Positions 41,501-49,299 of a DNA stretch of 64,000 nucleotides are shown in pieces; the first letter of the stretch is position 1, and every line of letters starts with the position of its first letter. The DNA lies in assembly GCA_025934695.1 (NCBI GenBank), contig JAICWS010000001.1, positions 463,301 to 527,300 on the forward strand. Reading direction: 5' to 3'. The DNA comes from Alphaproteobacteria bacterium. GTDB taxonomy: Bacteria > Pseudomonadota > Alphaproteobacteria > Micavibrionales > UBA2020. Under the pieces are notes generated by a model. The model searched no databases. It had not been told where the DNA came from and was given only the letters and a program-made list of their open reading frames with translations. The position numbers and the translations under genes were made by a program.

Positions 41501-43945
41501 GAACTCATGCGAGAGGACGGCAATGAGGCTTCCCTCGCCGCCCTGCCCCGAGATATCGACGCGGATCGGAACTGTTTCGATGTGGCCGTCAGACTGAATC
41601 GCAAAGGAGGGCCACATTGTCCCGCTGGCGCCGTTCGACGAGGGCCCCATCTTCAGCTTGGCGCCGCTGGCGATGAAATCGTCGACGAGGCTCTTGCCTT
41701 CGGGCGTCTGCGACATTTTGGCGAGGGCGGAAGCGAAGCGCAGCTTCGCCACCGGCTCGAGGTCGGACAGGAAACCGTCGGAATTTTCGGTCAGCAGCCT
41801 GCGCGCAGCCGGGTCAAGGGCAACGTCCCTTCCCAGCGAAAATACCGAGGGCCGCTGCGCGGGTGCCACCAGCGGCGTGTCCGTAACCGGCGCCTCGCCC
41901 GCCACTGGCGCCAGCGGCCGGTCTATCGGCGCCGTGCCGTCCTTGAACTGCTGCCGGAGCGCCTCGAGGGGAGACGGGTGCGTCTCCTGCCATTGGTCGA
42001 CGCGCGCGTCGATGGCCTGTACCTGTCCGGGCGTCAGTCGGCCCAGGACGTCGCCGCCCACAGGATAACCTGGGAATTGCCGATCTGCGAGCTTGAACCA
42101 ATAGCCGGCCTCAACGTCGTCCTTGGGCAGGCCGCGGCCCGTTGCGTAGATAAGGCCGAGCGCCCCTTTGGCGTTGATGTCTCCCGCTTCGGCCGCGCGG
42201 CGGAACAGCCCGATCGCCTTCGCGTCGTCCTGCGCGACTCCTTCGCCCTGCTGGTACAGGTATCCCAGTTCCGTCATGGCGGCGGGGTAGCCCTGGTCGG
42301 CGGCGTGGCCGAACCATTTTGCCGCCTGCGCGGGGTCGCGCTCCGTGATATCGCCGGTGGCATAGCGGCGGCCAAGCTCGGTCTGTGCGGCAGGCAGCCC
42401 CTGCTGTGCGGCGCGGGTATACCAGGCCATCGACTGCGCGGCGTCCTTTCGGAAGCCGTCGTAGCCGTATTGGTATATCACGCCCATGCGGAATTGCTCC
42501 GACGGGTTGCCCGCCGCCGCCGCCTCCAGCGGGGTCAACTGCTTCTCAACCGGATGCCCGAGAATGCTTTCGAGATAGGCGGGCTGCGTATAATTACGGT
42601 TAAACCAGTAAATCGCGTCGGTGAGGCTGCGGGGCAGCTTCGGAAGCTTTTCCCACAGCTTCTGGTCGCGACGGCGATAACCGAGGTAATCCCCGTCGCT
42701 TTTTGGGAACCTTGCGGCCGGCGTTACGCCCTCTGCCAACTGCTGGTGATATGCCACCACCTGCTGCAGGTCGGCTTCATTCCCGGGCTGGGCGTAATAG
42801 CGCAGGGTGAAATCCGGCGAGGTTCCACCGCCGGGTATCGGCTTGCCCTTGTTGACGACATCGACGGCCTTCAACCGGCCCTCCTTCACCGCCTGGTCGA
42901 GCCGCACCTCCGCCGCCAGCATGCGGCGTGTCATGGGATCGAAGGGGTCTGAGTTCGGATATACGACCCCGATCCAGCCCAGCGGCTTTTTGCCGCTCAG
43001 GAGCAATTCCGCTTCGTCCATCGGCGAGCCGTGCGGGCCGATAACGGGAAACTGCGACAGAACGCCGACCTTCGCGCGCTGCCAGCCCGAGGTGAACATG
43101 TTCCGGACGCGCTGTGCGAGGTTCGCCTGCGCATCTTCGTCGTTATCTTGCTCCGGCGCATCCATGTCCGCGCCGCTCCCGGCGCGGGCGACGGACGGCG
43201 CCGATGCCGCCGCAATCGAGCGGGCGCGCGTTTGCGACGCGACGGACTGCGCCTCGCGCTGCGCCAGGGCTTCGGCCTCGTCGGCTGTGAGCGCGCTTTG
43301 GCCGGCGTGCGCATTTTCCCACACGCGAACCGCGGGCGCGCCCTGCATCTGCGGCAGGTCCTTCGCGTCGCCGACCTGCAGGCGCTCGTCGCCCTGGCCG
43401 ATAAGGTTGCTCCAGGCCTCTTTTGCCTTTGCCGCCTTGTCGGCATAGGCCATGCCGTCATAGCGACTATCGAAACCGAAGTCGGCCGCGAGGTCCAGAT
43501 CGCCGATGGTGTCGCGGCGATTGTCGTCGCGCACGGCGCTGCCGTAGAGATAAAGCCGGTTGATCCGGATTCCGGCGATGTTCTCCGGCGCGCCGTCGAG
43601 GCGGCTTTGCACCTGCCGGAGCAAGCCCTGCGCCTCGTCGAAAGTCATGCGCGGTTCGCTGGGGGCATTGGCGATGGCGCCTGCCTTGTCGGAGAGCGCA
43701 AAGCGCCCCTCCGGAACGCCCCGGCGCGCCGCCGCCGCGGCGTCCTGGAACCATCCGGCGGCGGCAAGCGCGCCGGGCGACAGGGTCTCATCGAATTGGC
43801 GGTACCGCTGCAGCACTGAATCTATGATGTCGGAAGAAAGGCCCGCCTGCTTTCCGGCTTCAGCCCAAAGGTCCTTCGCCAGTTCGCGTGTTTGCGACTG
43901 GTCCAGCTTTCCGACCGGCTCGATCTCGCTGGCGTGAATTCCCAT
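35531..43945 (-). CDS. Giant multidomain putative effector/toxin (2804 residues)
   Basis: No signal peptide. Seen in order: a nucleotidyltransferase-like motif, G135-S136 then D149-L-D151 (GS-x12-DLDL); four Sel1-type repeats (about 475-625); a module of about 350 residues with H813-E-F-E-H and downstream EADAQATATE; a second copy with H1166-E-L-Q-H and EADAQATTTE; an ADP-ribosyltransferase-like LFHGTSEANLANILDNGF with H1375; about 900 residues I do not recognise; a Pro/Ala linker (about 2370-2440); a hydrophobic Gly/Ala-rich region (about 2465-2630) able to cross or insert in membranes; and a basic C-terminus. HExxH suggests zinc peptidase; HGT suggests NAD use. Role inferred: secreted or injected multi-warhead effector. 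RBS GGGGAGG. Flanked by housekeeping genes; no immunity gene is evident. Confidence 0.75.
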   Translation of the reverse strand: MGIHASEIEPVGKLDQSQTRELAKDLWAEAGKQAGLSSDIIDSVLQRYRQFDETLSPGALAAAGWFQDAAAAARRGVPEGRFALSDKAGAIANAPSEPRMTFDEAQGLLRQVQSRLDGAPENIAGIRINRLYLYGSAVRDDNRRDTIGDLDLAADFGFDSRYDGMAYADKAAKAKEAWSNLIGQGDERLQVGDAKDLPQMQGAPAVRVWENAHAGQSALTADEAEALAQREAQSVASQTRARSIAAASAPSVARAGSGADMDAPEQDNDEDAQANLAQRVRNMFTSGWQRAKVGVLSQFPVIGPHGSPMDEAELLLSGKKPLGWIGVVYPNSDPFDPMTRRMLAAEVRLDQAVKEGRLKAVDVVNKGKPIPGGGTSPDFTLRYYAQPGNEADLQQVVAYHQQLAEGVTPAARFPKSDGDYLGYRRRDQKLWEKLPKLPRSLTDAIYWFNRNYTQPAYLESILGHPVEKQLTPLEAAAAGNPSEQFRMGVIYQYGYDGFRKDAAQSMAWYTRAAQQGLPAAQTELGRRYATGDITERDPAQAAKWFGHAADQGYPAAMTELGYLYQQGEGVAQDDAKAIGLFRRAAEAGDINAKGALGLIYATGRGLPKDDVEAGYWFKLADRQFPGYPVGGDVLGRLTPGQVQAIDARVDQWQETHPSPLEALRQQFKDGTAPIDRPLAPVAGEAPVTDTPLVAPAQRPSVFSLGRDVALDPAARRLLTENSDGFLSDLEPVAKLRFASALAKMSQTPEGKSLVDDFIASGAKLKMGPSSNGASGTMWPSFAIQSDGHIETVPIRVDISGQGGEGSLIAVLSHEFEHLRQAQNRAMTPLSSGKIPSPHEVLLHNRFIEADAQATATEVAWGLKQRGEPSAWDALQDTPEKRHIAQAFEAAVAADPAAALNGYAKRAAFDGWFSAKAGPMASLPTMYDHDGIQYWPNDQLIASMAGKGARAEPLTAADYKALGAQAGGVNYLDLPTARPVDDPYYAQWSYSAADAEIMARNEATYARLKTAQAQGETFVPAPNPEKSEPPPNSPWSDKKPELTPGGQAFNEFIRSYNRVRSHLAAFPENVKIAMDTPSALVTALPFVRQRRINRALDTLAAVPEGQELVDSFRARNLPVDLAADPLHRGGQLDSLNGVTNDRISAEISRMKLQGYSTDGMLIVQMAHELQHLRQGQAGLRSPFQGQLRSPDDAIRYERIMEADAQATTTEIAWKLRQAGKPAAWTSLMEGSVMPPGIAQAYEKAATEDPASLIDGRAKRAAFDAWFTAKPAAGRATTDINNDQALRNYPSPGQLKELAEAGARPAPLTNDELKKFGALSGVNYLDIPGGRPLDDPYYYTEQDLNQLQRNEIALRRGGFVDASAVAAARGETVTLFHGTSEANLANILDNGFQPRYQGARQTVRNIAQNVLPPGSNVEDVVTDVLADHHYTRERTHEVGNLIYTTNDAEEAMDYAKTETKAGGELARRIYARLGTVSGQPFHDARPVKLTLEAPTGDFVLRGDETFRKLDNGSIAVDAGHELLLKANGNIRVKSVVFARNDGGPNWTFDGQPELTPEQARAQIQADYKAAPRPAAPQDPEQYRILKELNDFETSPEFNVRKHEQNYFVEAKLTGKDGKQRTVRIPDIDFVPSGQDKLRYFDGATAKYTMPYDLTPIELNAYTTMLQVKEQNGQINAAQRNEQLAGLYSEMERINPQLKEAQFDRADPVKMAEAVRGVVNDIRPADLQFHLNSAPRTPEYAAMGGPTASVGFDLAPETRASVNAQLERMTEAHARSKGTPGGLDDYYLVRSYRKGTDPFASIMDLPKDEAIALMERNDGYRGTGEADANGKRDQAKYHADRSATDGWLRENTLAITDRDNPLYFSLTKDPKFFESMMPKSADHDLLVVPLKNLDMSRWSFTYDDSMGNYFIQKGEPEKTGNFISDKHPLHGNIMDAATVGDAVRHYGTNLPDGSPREIEAQYWGKAFDPKALGGYTVKGVSQLNNADIAFLMDGDYTIRHVSSREHMDTHLNETTRGDAFPLSGMTRDVVDKLANDGKVPPRSSMSSDQMMEKYGDIIRPQVQGALGKLVQHNVDFDGGVRSTHMMLVTGMENAAADRDRYAFGKAGTQMIDPSQIKASVALTMDDIDTVAHGGGIGGVLTDKLVGSIRGLRTGDASLVADVRNDKSGVTISNELLQPKVADPAKAAAVRDWSIAALRASADGMKEGDTRRLDALAEKAIAADPMATLQGIDTLSRSGNSHLAEMVGDAGFWTGEAFDAAKTQDPARRAKIAHELAGHAGAGSPIFERAQQEYASAVRDIAAKDPAAALKTVTFDTDYLAENDPRLKSNLKLYGEAFDALHASDPAAAVRMAQRQAQYTKPGSFATVLADKISNPVMPAPQSGSVQTASAQTATAAPATQGAGTQATAAPAGSAPAKGAETGAPAPQPAAAPPKTDVPLPAPPDNKADGGKLSKFMGGPGKAAPMEMNLHSGVSNIGGGAVGFALSLQGLHEAYKNKDKWGMGVAGVNLATSALQTGQGILQLAGRAMPAVEGGAKIVPGLNIAVTAVDGIYQVAHEDTAKHRVQRGAAVTATAAAGFAVGAAAEAGAAALLGTGVVAAGAATFAVVAAPAVITAAAVMGVAYLGNKAIQSARKWEAVDKQIAEAAKPQKLDNVKTPDGKPSILQYKHLAAEMTAVSADVKDASLDGKPQRDAKGRIGADEIAKIDMKDPKNLAEFQRALEASIKQQQAVVKANDSVLPRWMRGGDSSQKYANAQMELANLTAAEQELDMYRKDLAASGPAPSAPAAPPPVSLKRPPKGASTPRAGT

Positions 43946-43990
43946 GGCCTCCCCGGCACGCGGTTAACACCCTGAAACCAAAGATAAATC

Positions 43991-44020
43991 ATTATACCAT
44001 GAAAGCAGGTTAACAGAATA
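43991..44020 (-). promoter_or_regulatory. Predicted promoter of the giant gene
   Basis: On the minus strand TGG-TATAAT (43999-43991) is a perfect extended -10; the -35 is weak (TTCTGT). The transcript would start about 39 nt before the ATG. GTTAAC lies on both sides (near 43963 and 44008). Confidence 0.5.
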
Positions 44021-44132
44021 TGAAAATGCAAAAAGCGCTTTGATTTTAAAGGATTATTTCGGCGTAGTATTTAATGTGAAAGGCGCTAGATTGTGTTTTG
44101 TCCATAACCCATCACAACACCGGTTCCGCTCC

Positions 44133-47100
44133 ATGAAACACGCCCTTCAGACTTCTCGCCACAGCCTGACGTTGAAAGACAGCATGAACGAGGCCTATCA
44201 CCTCGACGAAAACCTGTCGGTGGAGGAGCACCTGAAGCTCATCAACATCAGCCGCGAGGGCAAGCAGAACATCCGAACGAAGGCGCGCGAGCTGATCGAA
44301 AATACGCGCAAAAATCGCCGCAATTACGGCGGCGTCGACCGTTTCCTGAACGAATTCGGGCTGACCACCAAGGAAGGCATCGCGCTGATGTGCCTGGCGG
44401 AAGCGCTCCTGCGCATCCCCGATGCGGGGACCGCCGACCGCCTTATCCGCGACAAGATCGGCTCGGCGGACTGGGACAAGCACCTTGGGCAAGCCGACTC
44501 CCTCTTCGTCAACGCTTCCACCTGGGCGCTCATGCTGACCGGCAAGGTGATTTCAGACGTCGAGGACGCCGATGGCAACGTTCCCGCCTCTTCCATTGCG
44601 AGCCGCATGGTTTCCAAGCTCGGCGAACCTGTCGTGCGCCGCGCCATGCTGCATTCCATGAAGATCATGGGCGAACAATTTGTCATGGGCCGCACAATTG
44701 AAGAGGCGCTCGCCCGCGCCGTCGGGCCTGAGAAGGAAGGCTATCGCTTCTCCTACGACATGCTGGGCGAAGGCGCGCGCACTGCGGAAGATGCCGAGCG
44801 TTATTTCAAAGCTTACGAAATGGCCATCGACGCCATCGGCAAGGCCTCGGGCGGCAAAGGCCCGATCGCGGCCTCGGGCATCTCCGTGAAGCTCTCGGCG
44901 CTGCATCCGCGCTATGAATACGGCCACCGCGATGTCTGCGTGCCGATGCTCTCGGACAAGCTCCTCGCGCTGGCGCAAAAATGCGCGGGCCATGGCATCG
45001 GCATGACCGTTGACGCCGAAGAAGCCAACCGCCTGGAAATTTCGATGGAAATCATCGAGAACGCCTTCTCCGACCCGAGCCTGAAGGGCTGGGATGGGTT
45101 CGGCCTCGCGATCCAGGCCTACCAGAAACGCTGCTCGCGCCTCATCGACTGGCTGGCCGCTGTCTGCGAAGAGAACAACCGCCGCATGATGGTGCGCCTC
45201 GTGAAAGGCGCTTACTGGGACAGCGAGGTCAAATACGCGCAGGTCAACGGGCTGCCGGGCTATCCCGTTTTCACGCGCAAGAACGCAACCGACGTGTCCT
45301 ATGTCGCCAATGCCGGCAAGATGATGGCGCGCCGCGATATTTTCTATCCCATGTTCGCAACCCACAACGCCTATTCGGTCGCGACGTTGCTGGAGCTCGC
45401 CGGATCAAACCAGGAAGGTTTCGAATTCCAGCGCCTGCACGGCATGGGCGAGCCGCTCTATCACCAGCTTGTCGGCCTCGACAAAGGCAAATACCCGGTG
45501 CGCGTCTATGCGCCGGTGGGATCGCATCAGGACCTGCTGCCCTATCTCGTCCGCCGGCTGCTGGAAAACGGCGCGAATACCAATTTCGTGAACCGGTTGC
45601 AGAACGACAAGGTGCCGATCGAGGAAATGCTGGTCGATCCCGTCCAATACATCGCGACGCTGAACACCAAGCCGCATCCGAAGATCCCGTTGCCCGAAAA
45701 CCTCTACGGCCCTTCGCGCAAAAACTCCCAAGGCGTCGAATTCGCCAACGGCTATGTTAGCGGACCCTTGCTGCAGAAGATCGAGCTGGCCTCGAAGGAG
45801 AAATACGTCGCGGCGCCGCTCATCAACGGCATCCGCAAGCCGGGCGCCGGTGAACGCGTGTACGATCCGACCGACAACCGCCGCGAGATCGGCTCGGTCA
45901 TGCAGGCGAGCGAAGAGGATATCCAGAACGCGCTGAACACGACGCATGCCGCCTTCCCGCGCTGGAAAATGACGCCCGCGAATGAGCGCGCCGCCTGCCT
46001 CGAGCGCATGGCGGACCTGATGGAAACTGATGCGCCCGCCCTCATGGCGCTCTTGACCCGCGAAGGCGGCAAGACGCATGTCGACGCGATCGCGGAACTG
46101 CGAGAGGCGGTCGATTATTGCCGCTTCTACGCCGTCGAAGGGCGCAAGCATTTCGGACAGGGCCACCAGTTGCCGGGCCCGACGGGTGAAAGCAACCAGC
46201 TGTTCCTCGAAGGCCGCGGCACTTTCCTGTGCATCAGCCCGTGGAACTTCCCGCTCGCGATTTTCCTGGGCCAGGTGACCGCCGCATTGATGGCCGGCAA
46301 CTGCGTCATCGCGAAGCCGGCGGGACAGACCTGCCTGATCGCCATGCGCGCGGTGGAACTGCTCATCCGCGCCGGGATTCCCAAAGACGTGATTGCCTTC
46401 ATGCCGGTTTCCGGCCGCCTGGCCGGTCAGCTGATGGTGCCGGATGAACGCATTGCGGGCATCTGCCTGACGGGCTCGACCGAAACTGCGCAGACCATTA
46501 ACCGCACCCTCGCCGAACGCAAAGGGCCCATCGTGCCCCTGATCGCCGAGACCGGCGGCCAGAATGCGATGATCGCGGATTCTTCGGCCCTGCCGGAACA
46601 GATCATCGACGACGTCATCACCAGCGCCTTCCGCTCGGCGGGCCAGCGCTGCTCGGCGCTGCGCGTACTTTTCGTGGCGGACTCGATCGCCGACAAGGTC
46701 ATCACCATGCTGGCGGGCGCCTGCAAGGAGCTGACATTGGGCGACCCGATGCTGCTCTCGACCGACGTCGGCCCCGTGATCGACAAGGGCTCGCTCGCGG
46801 GACTTAACGAGCATGCCGCGCGCATGTCGAAGGAAGCGAAACTGGTGGCGCAGGTGCCGGTGCCCGATGACACCAAGCAAGGTACCTTCTTCGCCCCGCG
46901 CGCCTATGAGATCAAGGCGCTGTCGCAACTGACGAAGGAAGTATTCGGGCCCATCCTGCACATCATCCGCTACAAGCCCGACGAAACCGACATCGTGATT
47001 AATCAAATCAACGCGACCGGCTACGGTCTCACTTTCGGCCTGCACACGCGCATCGACCATGTGATGCGCAACATCACTACGCGCGTCGCGGCCGGGAACT

Positions 47101-47291
47101 GCTATGTCAACCGCTCCATGATCGGCGCGGTCGTCGGCGTGCAGCCCTTCGGCGGACAAGGTCTCTCCGGCACCGGCCCCAAAGCCGGCGGCCCTCACTA
47201 CCTCCTGCGCTTCGCCACGGAAAAGACGCTGACAATCAACACCACGGCCTCGGGCGGAAATACGACGCTTGTGTCGCTGGCTGAAGAATAA
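44133..47291 (+). CDS. putA: Bifunctional proline dehydrogenase / pyrroline-5-carboxylate dehydrogenase
   Basis: A 1052-residue short-type PutA. The proline dehydrogenase barrel spans about 60-470 (SGISVKLSALHPRYEY; VKGAYWDSEVKYAQ; FATHNAYSV; RVYAPVGSHQDLLPYLVRRL). The aldehyde dehydrogenase domain spans about 520-1010 with PWNFPLAI, GSTETAQTI, the catalytic Glu in PLIAETGGQN and the nucleophilic Cys in GQRCSALR. It oxidises proline to glutamate, feeding electrons to quinone via FAD, with P5C channelled between sites. There is no N-terminal ribbon-helix-helix domain, so it is not a DNA-binding repressor. The ATG at 44133 is preferred; the frame opens at 44040 but that part is unconserved-looking. 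RBS is weak. Confidence 0.95.
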   Translation: MKHALQTSRHSLTLKDSMNEAYHLDENLSVEEHLKLINISREGKQNIRTKARELIENTRKNRRNYGGVDRFLNEFGLTTKEGIALMCLAEALLRIPDAGTADRLIRDKIGSADWDKHLGQADSLFVNASTWALMLTGKVISDVEDADGNVPASSIASRMVSKLGEPVVRRAMLHSMKIMGEQFVMGRTIEEALARAVGPEKEGYRFSYDMLGEGARTAEDAERYFKAYEMAIDAIGKASGGKGPIAASGISVKLSALHPRYEYGHRDVCVPMLSDKLLALAQKCAGHGIGMTVDAEEANRLEISMEIIENAFSDPSLKGWDGFGLAIQAYQKRCSRLIDWLAAVCEENNRRMMVRLVKGAYWDSEVKYAQVNGLPGYPVFTRKNATDVSYVANAGKMMARRDIFYPMFATHNAYSVATLLELAGSNQEGFEFQRLHGMGEPLYHQLVGLDKGKYPVRVYAPVGSHQDLLPYLVRRLLENGANTNFVNRLQNDKVPIEEMLVDPVQYIATLNTKPHPKIPLPENLYGPSRKNSQGVEFANGYVSGPLLQKIELASKEKYVAAPLINGIRKPGAGERVYDPTDNRREIGSVMQASEEDIQNALNTTHAAFPRWKMTPANERAACLERMADLMETDAPALMALLTREGGKTHVDAIAELREAVDYCRFYAVEGRKHFGQGHQLPGPTGESNQLFLEGRGTFLCISPWNFPLAIFLGQVTAALMAGNCVIAKPAGQTCLIAMRAVELLIRAGIPKDVIAFMPVSGRLAGQLMVPDERIAGICLTGSTETAQTINRTLAERKGPIVPLIAETGGQNAMIADSSALPEQIIDDVITSAFRSAGQRCSALRVLFVADSIADKVITMLAGACKELTLGDPMLLSTDVGPVIDKGSLAGLNEHAARMSKEAKLVAQVPVPDDTKQGTFFAPRAYEIKALSQLTKEVFGPILHIIRYKPDETDIVINQINATGYGLTFGLHTRIDHVMRNITTRVAAGNCYVNRSMIGAVVGVQPFGGQGLSGTGPKAGGPHYLLRFATEKTLTINTTASGGNTTLVSLAEE

Positions 47292-47298
47292 CCCTTCA

Positions 47299-48012
47299 GT
47301 GATTAGATTTTTTCTGAAGTTAATATTCGGAATCCCAAGGCTGGCCGCGTTATTTATGGCCGTCTTAATTTGCTACTACTTTTTAAAGATGTATGGGATT
47401 TCGGGGATACGCTCTCATACGGACAGCATGGAACCGGTTCACATAAAGTTGAATGGCAAGATTCCGTTGACCATACCGAAGGCCTATCTTGACCACGTTT
47501 CAAGTTGGTCCGGTGGAGACCAAGAAATTGTCTCCATCGTTGCGATGCTTCCTGATCTGAAACCGAAACAAGGACATGAAAGTATCGACAACGAGAAAGT
47601 GGTCTATATTACGCTGAACTTCGGCGCCAGTCGATCCCGCGATTTCCAAGATTCAAGAATGACGGAAATGCGTGCGCTAAAGGATTACTTAATACCCACC
47701 ACTTTCAATCTGGAGCAACTCGACCCTCGCTATTTTAAGGACAGAAGCAGCAAAAATCTTCCCGGATTCTTTTACCAGGATCGGGCAGGCACGAAAGAAC
47801 AGCAATACTACTTCGGCGTAGTTGATGGATGGCGTACCGTTGAGTACATGTGTTTGGTTACGTGCAGTACTTCCACTTATTTTTCACCCCATATTGTGGG
47901 TCATTATATTATGCCAGCGGATGTCATGCCCGATCGTTGGCAAGAGGTAGATAAGAAAATTGTCACGCTGGTAAATAGTTTTGTGGACGTCGACGATACC
48001 GCTCCGAAGTAA
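47299..48012 (+). CDS. Membrane-anchored protein of unknown function, AT-richer
   Basis: A 237-residue protein: one N-terminal membrane helix (LAALFMAVLICYYFL), then a soluble, presumably periplasmic domain. Its N-terminal part (TDSMEPVHIKLNGKIPLTIP then KAYLDHVSSWSGG) closely matches, residue pattern by residue pattern, the HEAT-repeat protein at 51.3 kb, so they are relatives. Base composition is visibly lower in GC than the flanking putA gene, a sign of transfer. The start is taken as GTG 47299, 7 bp after the putA stop; a TTG 30 bp upstream is also possible. Similar domains are known to me only as uncharacterised periplasmic proteins, some near secretion or immunity genes. No function is assigned. 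Confidence 0.7.
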   Translation: MIRFFLKLIFGIPRLAALFMAVLICYYFLKMYGISGIRSHTDSMEPVHIKLNGKIPLTIPKAYLDHVSSWSGGDQEIVSIVAMLPDLKPKQGHESIDNEKVVYITLNFGASRSRDFQDSRMTEMRALKDYLIPTTFNLEQLDPRYFKDRSSKNLPGFFYQDRAGTKEQQYYFGVVDGWRTVEYMCLVTCSTSTYFSPHIVGHYIMPADVMPDRWQEVDKKIVTLVNSFVDVDDTAPK

Positions 48013-48062
48013 AGGTGCCGTTGACGGAGGAGTGATTTACGAAGAGGGATGACTTTGCTTGC

Positions 48063-48167
48063 CGTCATCCCCGCGAAGGCGGGGTTCCGGCCCGCGCCGC
48101 GTCTGCGGCGCATGAGTCACATGAGGCGCGGACGCGCTACCAGACCCCCGCCTTCGCGGGGGTGACG
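48063..48167. repeat. Palindromic repeat with GTCTGCGGCG core (copy 1)
   Basis: Arms CGTCATCCCCGCGAAGGCGG and the complement CCGCCTTCGCGGGGGTGACG. The core carries GTCTGCGGCGCATGAGTCA and GCGCGGACGCGCTACCAGAC. A second copy is at 49300-49402. Confidence 0.85.
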
Positions 48168-48174
48168 CTACGCG

Positions 48175-49194
48175 TCACTTCTCCCAACTCGTCTCGTCGT
48201 TGGGATCGCCGCCGAGGTAGGTCTCGAGGTGCTGGTCGTCGCCGCGCATGTATTTCTTGCCGACTTCGTAGTTGCCCATATTGCTTTGCTGGTAATGCGG
48301 CTGGTGGGCGTAGAGGCCCTGCATCAGCATCTCGCCCGGCATCTTGCCTTTCATGGCCATGGCGATGAAGAAAAAATAGATGATGATGAGCGACAGTATG
48401 TTCAGGCGTGGAATACAGGCAGCGAAAAGATAGGCAAAGAGGTTCCGGCGCGGGATGTTCAGCGCCGCCTCAGGCGAGACGCGCGCGCAACGTTTGATCA
48501 GCCAAGGGTAGCCCGCGATAAGCTCATGGAACGACATCCGGAAGCCCGAGGTATCGCGCATCTGGCTTAAGTATTCGGTCATGTTGATGGTCTTGAAGCG
48601 CCGCGGCCCCACGGCCAGGAGCGCGAGGCCCTGCTGCGCCGCTTCCGGCGTGCAGCACAGCGTCCCGTACCCGTCGCAGGTATATTCGCGCGCCCGTGAA
48701 TAGGCCGCGCCCAGCAGCGGCAGGCACAGGGCCGGCGCGAGATAAGTGGCATAGAGCAGGTGTTTGCGGTCGAGGTGGCCCATTTCATGGCCGATGATGA
48801 AGTTCATCGCGTCGGGCTTATCCTCTACCCCGTCGATGATCTCGGAGAGCAGCACGATGTATTTCTTACGCAGGAAGCCGGTGGCGAAGGCGTTGAATAC
48901 GCCGTTGCCGTTCATGACGTAAACCTTCGGGTCGTATTTGAGGCCAGTTCTTTCGCGGCAGAAGCGCACACGCTGCTGGATATCGGGATACTGGCTGTCG
49001 GAAATCAGCGCGCCCGCGCCTTTCAGGTGGCAGATCAGCGCCGACTGGCCGAAGAGGTAAAGGACGAACATGATCGGCAGGATGACCAGCAGCCCGCCAT
49101 GCGTGAACCAGACCAGTGCGCCCCAGAATGCCGTCGAGATGACGAAAGCGATAAAGAGCAACGGGCGCTCATTGCGATAAACAGGCTTCTCCAT
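48175..49194 (-). CDS. M48-family membrane zinc metalloprotease (HtpX-like)
   Basis: A 339-residue integral membrane peptidase. Two membrane helices lie at about 12-50, the zinc motif is HEMGH (in NFIIGHEMGHLDRKH, about residue 137), and the third ligand is in the REYTCDGYG segment about 35 residues on. Two more hydrophobic segments follow near 160-175 and 270-290. The active site faces the cytoplasm in HtpX. It should cut misfolded or membrane proteins. The C-terminus is polar (NMGNYEVGKKYMRGDDQHLE). It sits between the two copies of a palindromic repeat and reads against the nadD gene. Confidence 0.88.
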   Translation of the reverse strand: MEKPVYRNERPLLFIAFVISTAFWGALVWFTHGGLLVILPIMFVLYLFGQSALICHLKGAGALISDSQYPDIQQRVRFCRERTGLKYDPKVYVMNGNGVFNAFATGFLRKKYIVLLSEIIDGVEDKPDAMNFIIGHEMGHLDRKHLLYATYLAPALCLPLLGAAYSRAREYTCDGYGTLCCTPEAAQQGLALLAVGPRRFKTINMTEYLSQMRDTSGFRMSFHELIAGYPWLIKRCARVSPEAALNIPRRNLFAYLFAACIPRLNILSLIIIYFFFIAMAMKGKMPGEMLMQGLYAHQPHYQQSNMGNYEVGKKYMRGDDQHLETYLGGDPNDETSWEK

Positions 49195-49299
49195 ATTGAC
49201 ACCTATGAAAATTCTTCCCCTTGCTGACGATACCGCAGCCGGATTAAAGTTTTCTTAAGGAAGAGCAAATGGAAAACAGGTCCACAGGTATTAACTTCC

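Noticed and set aside
39221-42952. Several long + strand frames opposite the giant gene (up to 676 codons)
   Set aside because: They mirror codon bias of the minus-strand gene; no ribosome-binding sites and no recognisable motifs.
45405-47198. 597-codon minus-strand frame opposite putA
   Set aside because: Antisense of conserved proline and aldehyde dehydrogenase motifs; composition typical of a GC-rich shadow.
47269-47298. TTG start for the 47.3-kb gene inside putA
   Set aside because: No ribosome-binding site; GTG 47299 gives a cleaner membrane-anchor N-terminus, though this is not certain.
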